A stretch of DNA of 64,000 nt, from positions 60,016 through 124,015 of the forward strand of contig JACAEM010000026.1 in NCBI GenBank assembly GCA_013388855.1, in the 5' to 3' direction. Each line of letters opens with the position of its first letter. Position 1 is the first letter of the stretch. The DNA comes from Chloroflexota bacterium (lineage in GTDB: Bacteria > Chloroflexota > Anaerolineae > Anaerolineales > Villigracilaceae). Of the stretch, positions 35,901 to 46,100 are shown one piece after another. The position numbers and the translations under genes are program-made. The notes beneath the pieces are model-generated. The model worked only from the letters and a program-made list of their open reading frames with translations, made no database searches and was not told where the DNA came from.

Positions 35901-38900
35901 TACGTCGGGGGGCAATATTGCCACCGTTGAAATTACCGTTACGCCGAACAATTACAGGTTGTCTGTGGTCGTCGTCGGGAGTGGTTCGGTGACGAAGAAT
36001 CCCAACCAGGAGTACTATCATTTCGGCGATGTGGTGGAACTCACGGCTTCGCCCAATGCGGGCTGGCAGTTTGCCGGTTGGTCTGGCGATGTGACCGGGA
36101 TGGATAATCCTATTTCGGTCACGATCAATGGCGATACAAATATTACTGCAACCTTTACCGAAGCTCCGCCTGTCTGTACGGGTATCCTTTATGTCGATAA
36201 AGACTCAACCGCCCCCACGCCGAATGGGTGTAACTGGGATTGGGCATTCCGTACCTTGCAGGATGCCCTGACTGCCGCACCTGCGAACGGGACGACCATC
36301 TGGGTCGCGGAAGGGACGTATTACCCGGACGAAGGCGCGGGAGAAACAAATAACGACCGCGCCAGTTCGTTCTGGCTGGAGGAGGGAGTATCCATCTATG
36401 GCGGGTTTGCCGGGACAGAGATCCTGCTCGACGAGCGTTACCCCGAAACGTACATCACGATCCTGAGCGGCGATATTGACCAGATGGCCGGCAATGCTGG
36501 AAATGCCTATCATATCGTCACCTCTGTGAGTGTTTCCCCCTCCACAATATTGGATGGGTTCACAATCACGGGTGGGAACGCGAGCGCGGACGGACTGGGC
36601 GGCGGTATCTATAATGAAAATGCCAGTCCGACATTGACCCATCTCACGATCAGCACCAACGCTTCCAGCAACTTCGGCGGCGGCATGTACAGCATCACCT
36701 CAGGTTCAACGGACTCCAGCATGACAAGCCCAAGGCTTACCAATGTGACTTTCTTGGGCAATACTGCTCCACGCGGCGGCGGCTTGGTAACGATGAACAG
36801 TAACGCCATTCTGACCGACGTCACTTTTGTCAATAATACAGCAACAGGCGGTGCTGGCGGCGGCATGAACAATCAGACAGCCAGCTCGAATGATCCTGCC
36901 AGCGTGCCCGTGCTGACCAATGTTACCTTCAAGGACAATACAGCCAATGGCGGAGGCGGTCTTTTCAACGGGAACAGCAATCCGATCCTGACCAATGTCA
37001 CATTCAGCGGGAATACAGCCAACGTCAGAGGCGGCGCTATTTTCAATGAAGGTTCCAGCCCAATCCTGAACAATGTGACCATCAGCGGCAATACAGCGCC
37101 TGCAGGCTTCGGCGGCGCGATGCGCAACGTAGTGGGTGTGGCTCCCGCAAACAAGCAAAGCAACCCGGTCATTCGTAACAGCATTCTGTGGGGAAACAAT
37201 GCAGGGGGTGGGTTGGACGAGATCACCAGTGACGGCGTGGGCGTGACTGCCATTTCCAATAGCGTTGTCGAAGGTGGTTGCCAGCCTGCGGGTAGTGTTT
37301 GCACGAACATTCTCATCGGTGATCCGCTGCTGGTTGCTCTGGCGGATAACGGCGGACTCACTCACACTATGGCGCTCGGCGCGGGGAGTTCCGCCATCGA
37401 TGCAGGGGACAATTCGACCTGCGCGGCGGATGACCAGCGCGGCATTGCCCGCCCGCAGGGACTGGCTTGCGACGCGGGTGCGTACGAGGTCACAGCGACT
37501 ACAACGCTGACGCTCAACCCGGCCTCGGGCGAGTACGGCGGCACAGTGACCCTCTCCGCCACCTTGAGCTATAACGGCTCCGGGCTGGGCGGAAAGACAA
37601 TTGGCTTCGCATTGAACGGTTTGCATGTTGGCAATGCGATAACGAATGCAAGCGGCATTGCTACACTCGAAAATGTTAGTCTGGCAGGCATCGGAACGGG
37701 TTCATATCCGGGCGGTGTCACCGCGGATTTCACAGGCGACCCCGCCTTTGCTGGCAGCGCCGCCGCAGCAGACCTGACCGTCGACAAAGCCACCCCGGTC
37801 ATCACCTGGGCAAATCCGGCGGACATCATGCAAGGCACCCCGCTCGGCGCGGCTCAACTCAACGCCACGGCTTCCGTGCCGGGAACCTTCGTTTACGAAC
37901 CACCTGTGGGGACCATCCTCAATGCCGGAGATGGACAGACGCTCTCCGTGTACTTCACACCGGATGACGCGGTCAACTACAACAACGCCTCCGCCAGCGT
38001 GACGATCAACGTCTACGCCTGTTACGCCTTGACCCTCGGACACACGGGTCAGGGCACGGACCCGGTGGCTGATCCCGTTCAATCTGCCGGGTGCCCCGCC
38101 GGAATGTATCGCGCAGGCGAAAGCATCCAATTGAGCGGCGCCACTCCCGACGTTGGCTCACACATTGCTGGTTGGACTGGAACAGGCAATGATTCCAGCA
38201 TCGCCGCTACGAACACCCTGACGATGCCCGCCGGTGCACACAGCGTCAGCGTCAACTACGCTTTGAACGAGTACACCCTCACCATCGTCAGCGAACACGG
38301 CACTGTAACAAAGACTCCCGATCAATCGACCTATCACCATGGCGACGTGGTCACCCTCAGCGTTACGCCGGACGCAGGGTGGACGTTCACAGGCTGGACG
38401 CCATCCCTGTCGGATAACAAGGTAACGATGGTTGAAGACACCATTGTTGTGGCGAATTATTCACAAAACCAGTACACACTGACCGTTCTCAGCGAACATG
38501 GTACGGTCACAAAGAATCCCGAAAAGACAGCATATACCCACGGGGAGTCGGTTGAATTGACCGCAACACCCGCCGCGGGCTGGCATTTCGACCATTGGGA
38601 GGGCGACCTCACCGGTACGACGAATCCAGCCAGTATCACAATGGATGGCAATAAGACCATGACCGCCGTATTCGCGCTGGATGTGGTCACCCACAGCATT
38701 GCGCTCGTCCAGGGCTGGAATTTGGTCTCGTTCAATGTGCATCCTGTCGATACTAGCCTTGCTTCGGTTCTGTCAAGCATCGCCGGAAAGTACGACCTGG
38801 TCTACGCCTGGGACGCAACAGGCGCCAGCGCCGGAAGCGGCAACTGGCTCAAGGCGGATAACATCCCCTATTCACCGGATTCGCTCACGGCGTTGGATGA

Positions 38901-39252
38901 AACGATGGGCTTTTGGATCCACATGACCGCCGCCGATTCGCTGGATGTTCAAGGGACGATCCCTGTCAGCACTGAAATCCAGCTCTCCACCAATACGGGC
39001 GGTTGGAATCTCGTGGCATTTCCAGCCGCGGCGAATGGCTCCCTGCCCGATGTCCTTTCAGGGAATGGTGTGGGCATTGATTTCACCCTGATCTATACCT
39101 ACCACGCCAATGAGCCGTCCGACCCGTGGAAATTATTCGACCGCCTGTCTCCACCGTTTGCCAATGACCTCTCTCAACTCACTCCGGGCTGGGGCTACTG
39201 GGTCAAGGTGAGCGCTGATCATGCCTGGACGATTGACTATTCGACGCCGTAA
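29992..39252 (+). CDS. Giant secreted protein 3: four LamG, metallophosphoesterase, beta-helix
   Basis: A 3086-residue secreted protein with a signal peptide (LSALMVLSMVLSAVGMPTVSA). Rough order: LamG-like domains at 43-293, 400-643, 743-980 and 1086-1323 (FTIETWFKRTG, DEVRIWNVVRTQAEI), with FN3 domains between them. A calcineurin-like phosphoesterase spans 1376-1654 (VIPDAQYY, SLGDNVD, AGNHDG, SHNM, MGGHLD). Three cadherin-like units lie at 1711-1985, then a divergent InlB-type repeat, and a beta-helix ending in the 'choice-of-anchor Q' pattern (2063-2503, LADNGGLTHTMALGAGSSAI, CDAGAYE). Ig-like domains, three InlB-type repeats and the GWNL module (2900-3086) follow. The start ATG follows GGAGG. 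The last His of the usual GHxH metal motif is Asp here. The role is probably surface binding plus phosphate-ester hydrolysis; the substrate is unknown. Confidence 0.9.
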   Translation: MKSHIMKSFQEGLYRSLSALMVLSMVLSAVGMPTVSAHAAPAGKALQFNGSNHYVTFGSSASMDTGLGAQVFTIETWFKRTGTGVATGTGTSGLSAAIPLVTKGRGEAEGTNVDMNYFFGIDSATNRLAADFEECASAMGAPCVAGGTAGLNHPAFGTTAIQNNVWYHAAVTYDGRYWTFYLNGVQDGPVTDVGAVRYPRWDSIQHAGIGTAMTSTGAAAGFFAGIVDEVRIWNVVRTQAEIQADMYSELTSGTGLIGRWGLNEGSGVTAANSVAGRPNGALMPTATPPTWVDGFPIPDTTPPAAPTGLTAAPFSGGITLTWIAPGDTDIAGYNVYRSETSPVTLTSPVNGGTLVSGTSYSDFGLTDGTTYYYVVTAVDTSANQSAVSNEVGAVPALQATGLNFDGTNDYVTLGVASGLGLQTFTLETWFYWTGGTPTTSGTGGVTSGIPLLTKGRGETDNSDNKDMNYFLGIDYNTTTQTGRLAADFEDNVNGGNHPVFGTTTLNKNTWYHAAATYDSASGQWKLYLNGVEDGNATVTTNKIPRYDSIQHASLGSALQSNGLPTASPAGYFGGMLDEARIWNVARTQAEIMASINSELTSGTGLVARWGMNEGGGTVVHSSIGTFPGTLTNGPTWVTGAPFNITPPPAPSAPSGLVAVASSANNVNLTWVDNSNNETSFEVERGSDAGGPFNLLATVGSNIVTYADASVLPLTQYCYRVRAVGVGGASSYSDVSCVTTPDETAYALDFGSSTAYVTFGDPAALDLPQFTLETWFKRTGAGTSNTTGSGGVTSAIPLVTHGSPQDDGSNVDANWMLVIDDTTDVIAADFEDMATGLNHPVYGTTMITNDVWHHAAATYDGTTWRLYLDGNLEATLVVNAAPRSDTIQHAGLGTMIESDGTVNGHFQGVLDEVRIWNYARTRAQIISTINSQINTAQTGLVARWSLNEGTGTVVNGSAGTTVNGTITNTGYSWVTPGSPFNAYIETTPPAAPTNLMASPRPGAVQLEWTTNIEPDLAGYNVYRSTTSPVTLGVPLNSTVLVAPAYTDSVVSAGTEYFYAVTAVDIYGNESPLSTEASAIPLPPPPPEALDLGSANAYVALGDTADTAQFTLEAWIRRDGAGTAISSGSGGETIVPVITNGTADAETENADINYFFGIRGSDGVLCADFEEAQTGAAPGQNHPVCGVTPLMNGTWYHVAATYNGSVMRLYLNGNLDKEQTIGQPANANNISQLAFGTSMKTDNSTTGYFDGALDEVRIWNYPRTQGEIVGTINAKLSSPQTGLLGRWGFDEGTGSAVNDSSGNAFHGTITGSGYSWVAGSPFNAEVNLSPDAPQLVGPVNGASNVGTTATLSVNVSDPEGQPLNVTFYGRPMQAAAGPDFTLIVIPDAQYYASTYPAIYNAQMQWVVDHKTSDNIVYVASLGDNVDVASNVTQWTNADAAYDILDAANIPYGLAAGNHDGAPSNTGNFNTYFGASRFTGQPTYGGHYGSDNDNHYALFEASGLGFIVIFIEYDDSMTTSSHPVLVWANDLLQTHSNRRAIVISHNMLQGGTSTAFSTQGSTIYNALKANPNLFLIMGGHLDVAARRTDVYNGHTVYTLRSDYQSVDNQQSGYLRIMRFSPTDDMIYVRTYSPTQNKDYDKSDAAQNNFNLSYGMDGVGFSVIGTASSIPSGGTASVQWSGLTANAQYEWFVVSSDGTHQTSSDTWGFTTAGGNTAPVANDQTVTTTEDTAMDITLTATDVESDPLTYTVLTQPAHGALTGTAPNLTYTPDINFNGSDSFTFKSNDGTADSNTATVTVNITPVNDAPVCLNVDLVTDEDAIGQVAASCTDVENDSLTYSIVNQPGSGSASVTGSVLEYIPPANFNGSTAFTYKASDGTAESNTASVAVTVNAVNDLPVAAADSYTVAENTTLTVAAPGVLGNDTDAEGSPLTAVKLSDPSSGVLTFNADGSFVYTPATNFHGAVSFTYQANDGTSGGNIATVEITVTPNNYRLSVVVVGSGSVTKNPNQEYYHFGDVVELTASPNAGWQFAGWSGDVTGMDNPISVTINGDTNITATFTEAPPVCTGILYVDKDSTAPTPNGCNWDWAFRTLQDALTAAPANGTTIWVAEGTYYPDEGAGETNNDRASSFWLEEGVSIYGGFAGTEILLDERYPETYITILSGDIDQMAGNAGNAYHIVTSVSVSPSTILDGFTITGGNASADGLGGGIYNENASPTLTHLTISTNASSNFGGGMYSITSGSTDSSMTSPRLTNVTFLGNTAPRGGGLVTMNSNAILTDVTFVNNTATGGAGGGMNNQTASSNDPASVPVLTNVTFKDNTANGGGGLFNGNSNPILTNVTFSGNTANVRGGAIFNEGSSPILNNVTISGNTAPAGFGGAMRNVVGVAPANKQSNPVIRNSILWGNNAGGGLDEITSDGVGVTAISNSVVEGGCQPAGSVCTNILIGDPLLVALADNGGLTHTMALGAGSSAIDAGDNSTCAADDQRGIARPQGLACDAGAYEVTATTTLTLNPASGEYGGTVTLSATLSYNGSGLGGKTIGFALNGLHVGNAITNASGIATLENVSLAGIGTGSYPGGVTADFTGDPAFAGSAAAADLTVDKATPVITWANPADIMQGTPLGAAQLNATASVPGTFVYEPPVGTILNAGDGQTLSVYFTPDDAVNYNNASASVTINVYACYALTLGHTGQGTDPVADPVQSAGCPAGMYRAGESIQLSGATPDVGSHIAGWTGTGNDSSIAATNTLTMPAGAHSVSVNYALNEYTLTIVSEHGTVTKTPDQSTYHHGDVVTLSVTPDAGWTFTGWTPSLSDNKVTMVEDTIVVANYSQNQYTLTVLSEHGTVTKNPEKTAYTHGESVELTATPAAGWHFDHWEGDLTGTTNPASITMDGNKTMTAVFALDVVTHSIALVQGWNLVSFNVHPVDTSLASVLSSIAGKYDLVYAWDATGASAGSGNWLKADNIPYSPDSLTALDETMGFWIHMTAADSLDVQGTIPVSTEIQLSTNTGGWNLVAFPAAANGSLPDVLSGNGVGIDFTLIYTYHANEPSDPWKLFDRLSPPFANDLSQLTPGWGYWVKVSADHAWTIDYSTP

Positions 39253-39260
39253 CACAACGA

Positions 39261-39296
39261 GACCGGAGGGAGCGCCTGATCCACCTCCCTCCGGTC
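39261..39296. terminator. 12-bp hairpin after giant gene 3
   Basis: GACCGGAGGGAG and CTCCCTCCGGTC pair perfectly around a 12-base loop, 9 bases after the stop. No T-run follows. It may end or weaken transcription before the small anchored protein gene at 39337. Confidence 0.6.
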
Positions 39297-39336
39297 GGAT
39301 TGCGGCTCGAAAGAAACGATCAGGAGAAAGAAACAA

Positions 39337-40113
39337 ATGATGAAATTATCGAGGTTGGTTGTATTCCTGTTGATAACTTCCCTGGCGAATTTGTTCGCCG
39401 TGATTCCTGCAAAAGCGTTGATACCGCCTTTGCCTTCCAGTTTCTACGGCACCGTCAAGGTGAACGGGGAGAACGTCGCGGATGGGACGGTGGTCCGGGC
39501 GCTGATCAACGGTCAGGTCTACTCCACCGGCTATACCCAGACATATCAGGGTGATTCGGTGTATTCGCTGGATGTCCCCGGCGACGACAGCTCAACACCA
39601 GAAATCGAGGGAGGAAAAGAAGGCGACATCGTCCAGTTCGACATTGCCGGCGTATTGGCGGTGGAAACAGGCACCTGGAAAAGCGCGACGAACACAAGCG
39701 TCAACCTGACCGCCTCCTCCGCTGCGCCGCTGAATACGCCTCAAGCCACGCCGACGCCTGTCCCCACGCAGACGCCGATCAAACTTCCGACCAAACTACC
39801 CACTGCAACAAGGTCCGCGGCTTCTTCCTCCACCGAGACGGTATCAGAACCCACCTCCGCAGCCGAAACCTTCCCGACGCTCACCCCCGCCGGGGAACAG
39901 GTCCTTCCGCAACCGACAAAATCTGTGGGACAGCCGCCGGATGGATTCACTGCTGTTCCCAAGTCATCGCCAACCTCGATCCCGGCACAGATTCCGGAAG
40001 AGAATAAGTCCGGGAACAATATTCTTTGGATCGTATTCATCCTCATCGTACTGGTAATTCTCGTTTGGACATTCCGTATCATCCGCAAGTCGAATAGCAA
40101 GCAGGCAAGATGA
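39337..40113 (+). CDS. Small membrane-anchored SSFYG-module protein
   Basis: A 258-residue protein not matching a named family. A signal peptide (LVVFLLITSLANLFAVIPAKA) is followed at once by one SSFYG module (~30-128: PPLPSSFYGTVKVNG, VYSLDVPGDDSSTP, WKSATNTSVNLT). Next is a Pro/Thr/Ser-rich stretch of ~95 residues (PTPVPTQTPIKLPTKLPTAT). It ends in one membrane helix (ILWIVFILIVLVILVW) with a basic tail RIIRKSNSKQAR. The layout is that of a cell-surface anchor with an extended stalk. AGGAG precedes the ATG. The next gene starts 18 bases downstream and has the same N-terminal module, so the pair is probably one transcription unit. Confidence 0.85.
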   Translation: MMKLSRLVVFLLITSLANLFAVIPAKALIPPLPSSFYGTVKVNGENVADGTVVRALINGQVYSTGYTQTYQGDSVYSLDVPGDDSSTPEIEGGKEGDIVQFDIAGVLAVETGTWKSATNTSVNLTASSAAPLNTPQATPTPVPTQTPIKLPTKLPTATRSAASSSTETVSEPTSAAETFPTLTPAGEQVLPQPTKSVGQPPDGFTAVPKSSPTSIPAQIPEENKSGNNILWIVFILIVLVILVWTFRIIRKSNSKQAR

Positions 40114-40131
40114 AGTAAAGGAGATGTGGAC

Positions 40132-43100
40132 ATGAAAACGCAACGTGTATTTATCGCAGTTTTTCTGGCAATTTGCATGGTGGTCAGCAATGTGTCGCCG
40201 GTATATGCTTTGCCACCCCTGCCCTCCAGTTTCTATGGTCAGGCAAGAATCAATGGGGTGATCGTGCCGGACGGCACGCTTATCTCGGCATGGATCAACG
40301 GCGTGAAGTATGCCCAATCGCCTGTGGGATATATCAGCAGCGCCTGGTATAGCCTGGATGTTCCCGGCGATGATACTTCCACACCGGGAGTCGTTGAAGG
40401 CGGCGTGGAAGGCAGCACCATCGTGTTCAAAATAGGCGATTTGGTCGCCGATCAAACCGGCACCTGGCATAGCGGAACAAATGTCTGGCTGGATCTGACC
40501 GCTTTTCAAAACTTCCCTCCGGTCATCACAGAAGGCGATTCAGTTAACATCACCATATCCGAGGATGGTTCACCGGACTCCTTCAGCCTCACACTGAATG
40601 CCACCGATGACAATGGCGATACTCTCACATGGAGCATCGACTCTCCCGCCTCGCACGGGACCGCCTCCGCAAGTGGGACGGGTTCCACTAAGGCAATCAG
40701 TTATGCTCCAGCCGCCGATTACAACGGCTCGGATAATTTCGTCGTGCAAGTCTCGGATGGAAATGGCGGCACGGACTCGATCACGGTCAATGTGACCATC
40801 GAACCGATCAACGACGCGCCGGTCGCGAACAACCAGAGTGTGTCCACGCTGGAGAACACGGCGAAGAATATCACCCTCTCCGCCTCCGATGTGGACGGCG
40901 ATCTGCTCACGTATTTCCTGGGCTCGCCTTCTCATGGCGTCCTGAGCGGCGCTCCACCAAATGTCACCTACACTCCTGATACAAATTACAGCGGACCGGA
41001 CTCGTTCACCTTTTACGTGAACGACGGGACGGTAAACAGCAACACTGCCACAGTTTCCATCACCGTCGAACTGGTAAACGTCGCCCCGGTCTGCTCGGCG
41101 GTCAGCCTGAGCACGAACGAGGATGTCACCGGCGAAGGATCTCCCTCCTGTACGGATGGCGATGGCGACCCTCTGACCTACAGCATTGTGACTCAGCCGA
41201 CGAACGGCACTGCCTCTGTTGTCTCTGGCTTGTTGCGATACACTCCTGACGCTAACTACAACGGCCCAGATTCATTGACCTACCGTGCCTTCGATGGGCT
41301 GGTCTACAGTAACACCGCCAATGTGACCGTCACCGTGAACGCGGTCAATGACGCGCCGGTGGCAAATCCCCAGTCGATTACCACAGCAGAAGATACGCCT
41401 CGTGCGCTCACCCTGACTGGTTCCGATATCGACAGCGGGACTCTCACTTATGAGGTGACCGGTGGCCCGGCACATGGCACGCTGACCGGTACCGGCGCGA
41501 ATCGATCATATACCCCCTTTGCGAATTACTTTGGCGCCGACTCATTTACGTTCAAAGTAAACGATGGTTCGTTGGACAGCGCACCTGCCGTAATCAATAT
41601 CACGGTCACGCCGGTGAATGACGCGCCGGTGGCTGTGGCCGATTCTTACAACACCGCTGAAGATACAGCTCTTACCGTTGCGATTCCGGGTGTGCTGGGT
41701 AACGATTCCGATGTGGATGGTGATCCGATCACCGCGATCAAGGTCACCAACCCGGCAAACGGAACAGTCACTCTGAACGCGGACGGCTCATTTACATACA
41801 CTCCTCATGCGTACTTCAACGGGGTGGACAGTTTTACCTACAAGGTCAACGATGGTCATGTGGATGGGAATACCGTTACCGTTACGGTCAATGTGAGTTC
41901 GGTGAACAATGCGCCAGTCTGTTCCCCTGTCAGCCTGACGACGGCTGAGGATGCCAGCGGACAGGCCGACCCGTCCTGCACCGACCCGGATGGCGATTCC
42001 ATGATCTATAGCATTGTAAACCAGCCATCCCATGGAATGGCATCGGTCGTTGCCGGGAAACTCGTCTACCTCCCCGATGCAAATTTCTTTGGTGCGGACA
42101 GTTTCACCTACAAAGCCGGGGACGCGGCATTGGATAGCAATGTTGCCACTGTCACCGTGACGGTTACTGCGGTAAATGACGCGCCGACCGTCAGTGACAT
42201 CACCGATAAATCCACGAACGAAGACACCGCTACAGGCCTCATCCCCTTCACTGTCGGTGATGTGGAAACTGCCGCGGCATCTCTGACAGTGACCGCTGTC
42301 TCATCGAATACCGCATTGGTGCCGAACGCGAATATCACGCTGGGTGGCACGGGGGCAGACCGCACCATCAACATTGTGCCCGTCTTGAACCAATCCGGCA
42401 CGACCACTATCACGGTCACGGTCAGCGATGGTGAGAAAACAGCCAGTGACACCTTTGTGTTGACTGTTACTGCGGTCAATGACCTGCCGACCATCGGTGA
42501 CATCACCGACAAATCCACAACCGAAGATACGGCCACAGGTGCCATCCCCTTTGTCGTGGGCGATGTGGAAACTGCAGTCGGTTCTTTGACAGTGACTGCC
42601 GTTTCATCGAACACCGCGCTCGTACCGAATGCAAATATCGCATTGGGAGGCGCCGGCGAGAATCGCACCATCAACATTACACCTGCCTCGAATCAGTCAG
42701 GCATAACCACCATTACAGTCACTGTGACCGATGCCAACAGCGGCTCCGCCACGGATACCTTTGTGTTGACCGTTGATCCGATCAACGACCTGCCAACCAT
42801 CAGCGACATTACTAATAAATCCACGGATGAAGATACTGCCACCGGCAATATCGCTTTCACTGTCAGTGATGTGGAAACTGCAGTAGATTCCCTGACCGTT
42901 GCAGCGACATCATCCAACACGGCGCTCGTCCCAAACGCGAATATCGCCTTGGGCGGCGTTGGTACGAACCGGACCATTAACATCACGCCTGCGCTGAACC
43001 AGTCTGGCACGACCACGATCACGGTCACCGTGATGGATGGCGATACAGGCACAACCAGCGACACATTTGTCTTAACCGTCATCGCTGTAAACGATCCTCC

Positions 43101-46100
43101 GACTGTTGGTGACATCACGGACAAATCCACAACCGAAGATACAGCCACAGGCACCATCCCCTTCGCTGTGGGCGATGTGGAAACGGCGGCAGGCTCCCTG
43201 GTGGTCACCGCTGCTTCATCGAATATCACGCTTGTGCCGAACGCGAATATCACGCTGGGTGGCACAGGTGCAAACCGCACCATTGCCCTCACGCCCGCCG
43301 CGAATCAATTCGGCGCAACCACCATCACGGTTACGGTCAGCGACGGCGAGAAAACGACCAGCGATACCTTTGTCCTGACCGTCACTGCCGTCAACGATGC
43401 TCCGCTGTCGGTGGGAGATTCTTATAACACTGCGGAAGATACACCACTCACTGTCTCTGCGCCGGGTGTGCTCTCGAACGACACCGATGTGGACGGAGAT
43501 TCTCTCACAGCAGTTCTGGTCGATGAACCGGAACATGGCACGCTTATCCTGAACACCAATGGCTCGTTCACATACACCCCTGACTCCTTGTACCATGGGG
43601 CGGATGGTTTTACCTACAAAGCCAATGACGGCGCGGCAGATAGCAACGTTGTTACTGTGACGATCAGCATCAGTTCGGTCAACAACCTGCCGGTCGCGGT
43701 GGACGACACCTTTGCCGCGACGGAAGACACAGTAAAGAACTTGCCTTTTAGCGGCGCGGGAAGCCCGGCTGAGAATGACGCGGATCCCGATGGAGATGCG
43801 TTGACAGTCAGCGCAGTCTCCAGCCCGGTGGGCGGCACGGTGACCTTGAGCGGCGGCACTATCACCTTCACACCGACCACTAATCTATGCGGCGCGGGCG
43901 CAGGAAAATTCACCTACACCGTCTCCGATGGCAACGGCGGCGCCGATACGGGACTTGTCACTCTGAACATTGCTTGTGTCAACGATGCCCCTGTTGCCGA
44001 CCCACAGTCGGTCAATGCAACGGAAGATACGCCTCTCCCGATCACCCTGACTGGTTCCGATATTGACGGCGACTCCCTCACCTACACCATTACCGTCGCT
44101 CCCCAGCACGGCACGTTGAGCGGCGCCGCCCCGAACCTGACCTACACTCCCTTTGCAAACTACAACGGAGCAGACTCTTTCACATTCAAAGTGAACGATG
44201 CCACAATGGACAGCGCGCCTGCAATTGTGACGATCTCCGTCGCGGCGGTGAACGACGCGCCGGTCGCTGACCCGCAATCTGTGACCACCGCTGAGGATAC
44301 GGCGAAAGCCATCACCCTCTCCGGCTCGGATGTGGATACCGGGACAATATTGACTTTCTCGATTGTGGATGTTCCAACACATGGTACGCTGAGCGGAACT
44401 CCGCCCGCCGTGACCTACACGCCGAACACCAACTACTTTGGCGCTGATTCCTTCACCTTCCGTGTCAGCGATGGAACGTTGAGCGACACTGCCACCATTT
44501 CGATCATGGTCACTCCGGTCAACGATGCGCCGGTTGCCGCGAACAACGTCTATGCCACGGCAGAGGACACGGTTCTCACAGTCCCGGCTCCCGGAGTTCT
44601 CGGCAACGATACCGACGTTGAAGGCGATCCGTTGGAAGCGATCAAAATCGGGAATCCATCCAACGGAATCGTGACACTCAATGCCGATGGTTCGTTCACA
44701 TATACGCCGAATCCGTTTTTCAATGGTACGGATAGTTTCACCTACAAAGCCAACGACGGCGCGGCAGATAGCAACATCGCCACAGTAACAATCAACATCA
44801 GTTCGGTGAACAACGCGCCCGTGTGTTCCCCTGTCAGCCTGACAACGGCTGAGGATACCAGCGGGCAGACCGACCCGTCCTGCACCGATGCGGACGGCAA
44901 TACACTCGATTACCTGATCGTCGATCAGCCCGAACATGGCTCGGCATCTGTCGTGTCTGGCAAGCTCGTCTATCTCCCGGCGACAAACTTCTTTGGTTCC
45001 GACTCGTTCACCTACAAAGCCAACGATGGTACGGCGGATAGCAACGTCGCGGCCGTGACCGTGACCGTGACAGCGGTCAACGATGTACCGGTGGCGAATC
45101 CGCAATCGGTGACGACTGCCGAAGATACGGCAAAAGCCATCACCCTGACCGGCTCGGATGTAGAAAGTACGGTCACTTTTACGCTCGTGGCTGGTCCCGC
45201 TCATGGAACCTTGACCGGCGCCTTGCCGAATCTCACCTACACCCCGGCTGCGAATTACTTTGGTCCGGACAGTTTCACATTCAAAGTGAACGATGGAACG
45301 GTTGACAGCGCTCCTGCAACTGTTTCGATTACGGTGACCGCGGTGAACGATCTCCCGGTTGCCGACCCGCAATCTGTGACCACGGCTGAGGATACGGCAA
45401 AAGCCATCACACTCACCGGTTCGGATGTGGAAAGTTCGATCACCTTCTCGATCGTGACCGGACCCTCACACGGGACTCTGAGCGGCACCGCCCCGAACCT
45501 GACCTACACTCCTGCCGCGAATTACAACGGCTCCGATTCGTTCACATTCAAAGTCAGTGACGGCGCGGCGGACAGTGCGCCGGCGACTATTTCGATCACC
45601 GTGACTGCAGTCAATGACGCGCCGGTGGCGGTGGCTGATTCATATACCACGCCCGAAGATACAACACTAACCATCGCCGCGCCGGGTGTGTTGAACAACG
45701 ATACCGATGTGGAAGGGACGACCCTTACGGCAACCTTGGTGAGCGGCCCTTCGCACGGTACGCTCACATTGAACACCAATGGTTCGTTTACATACGTGCC
45801 CGCCGCCTTGTATCATGGCGTGGATGGCTTTACCTACAAAGCCAGCGACGGCGCGGCAGACAGCAATGTTGTCTCCGTGACGATCAATGTCAGTTCGGTC
45901 AACAATCCGCCTGTTGCAGTGGACGACACGATTACCGCGACCGAAGATACAGTAAAGACCTTGCCTGCCAGCGGCGCAGGAAGCCCGGCTGCAAATGATA
46001 CCGACCCCGATGGAGATGTATTGACCGTCAGCGCGGTATCCAACCCGGTGGGTGGAACCGTATCCCTGACCGGCGGCACGATCACCTTTACCCCGAGTGC

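Noticed and set aside
43885..45372. Long minus-strand ORF (495 codons) antisense to giant gene 4, and similar antisense ORFs across 15-48 kb
   Set aside because: They mirror the codon bias of the repeat-rich sense frame, are low-complexity, and match no family. The sense frames are unbroken and full of known domains.
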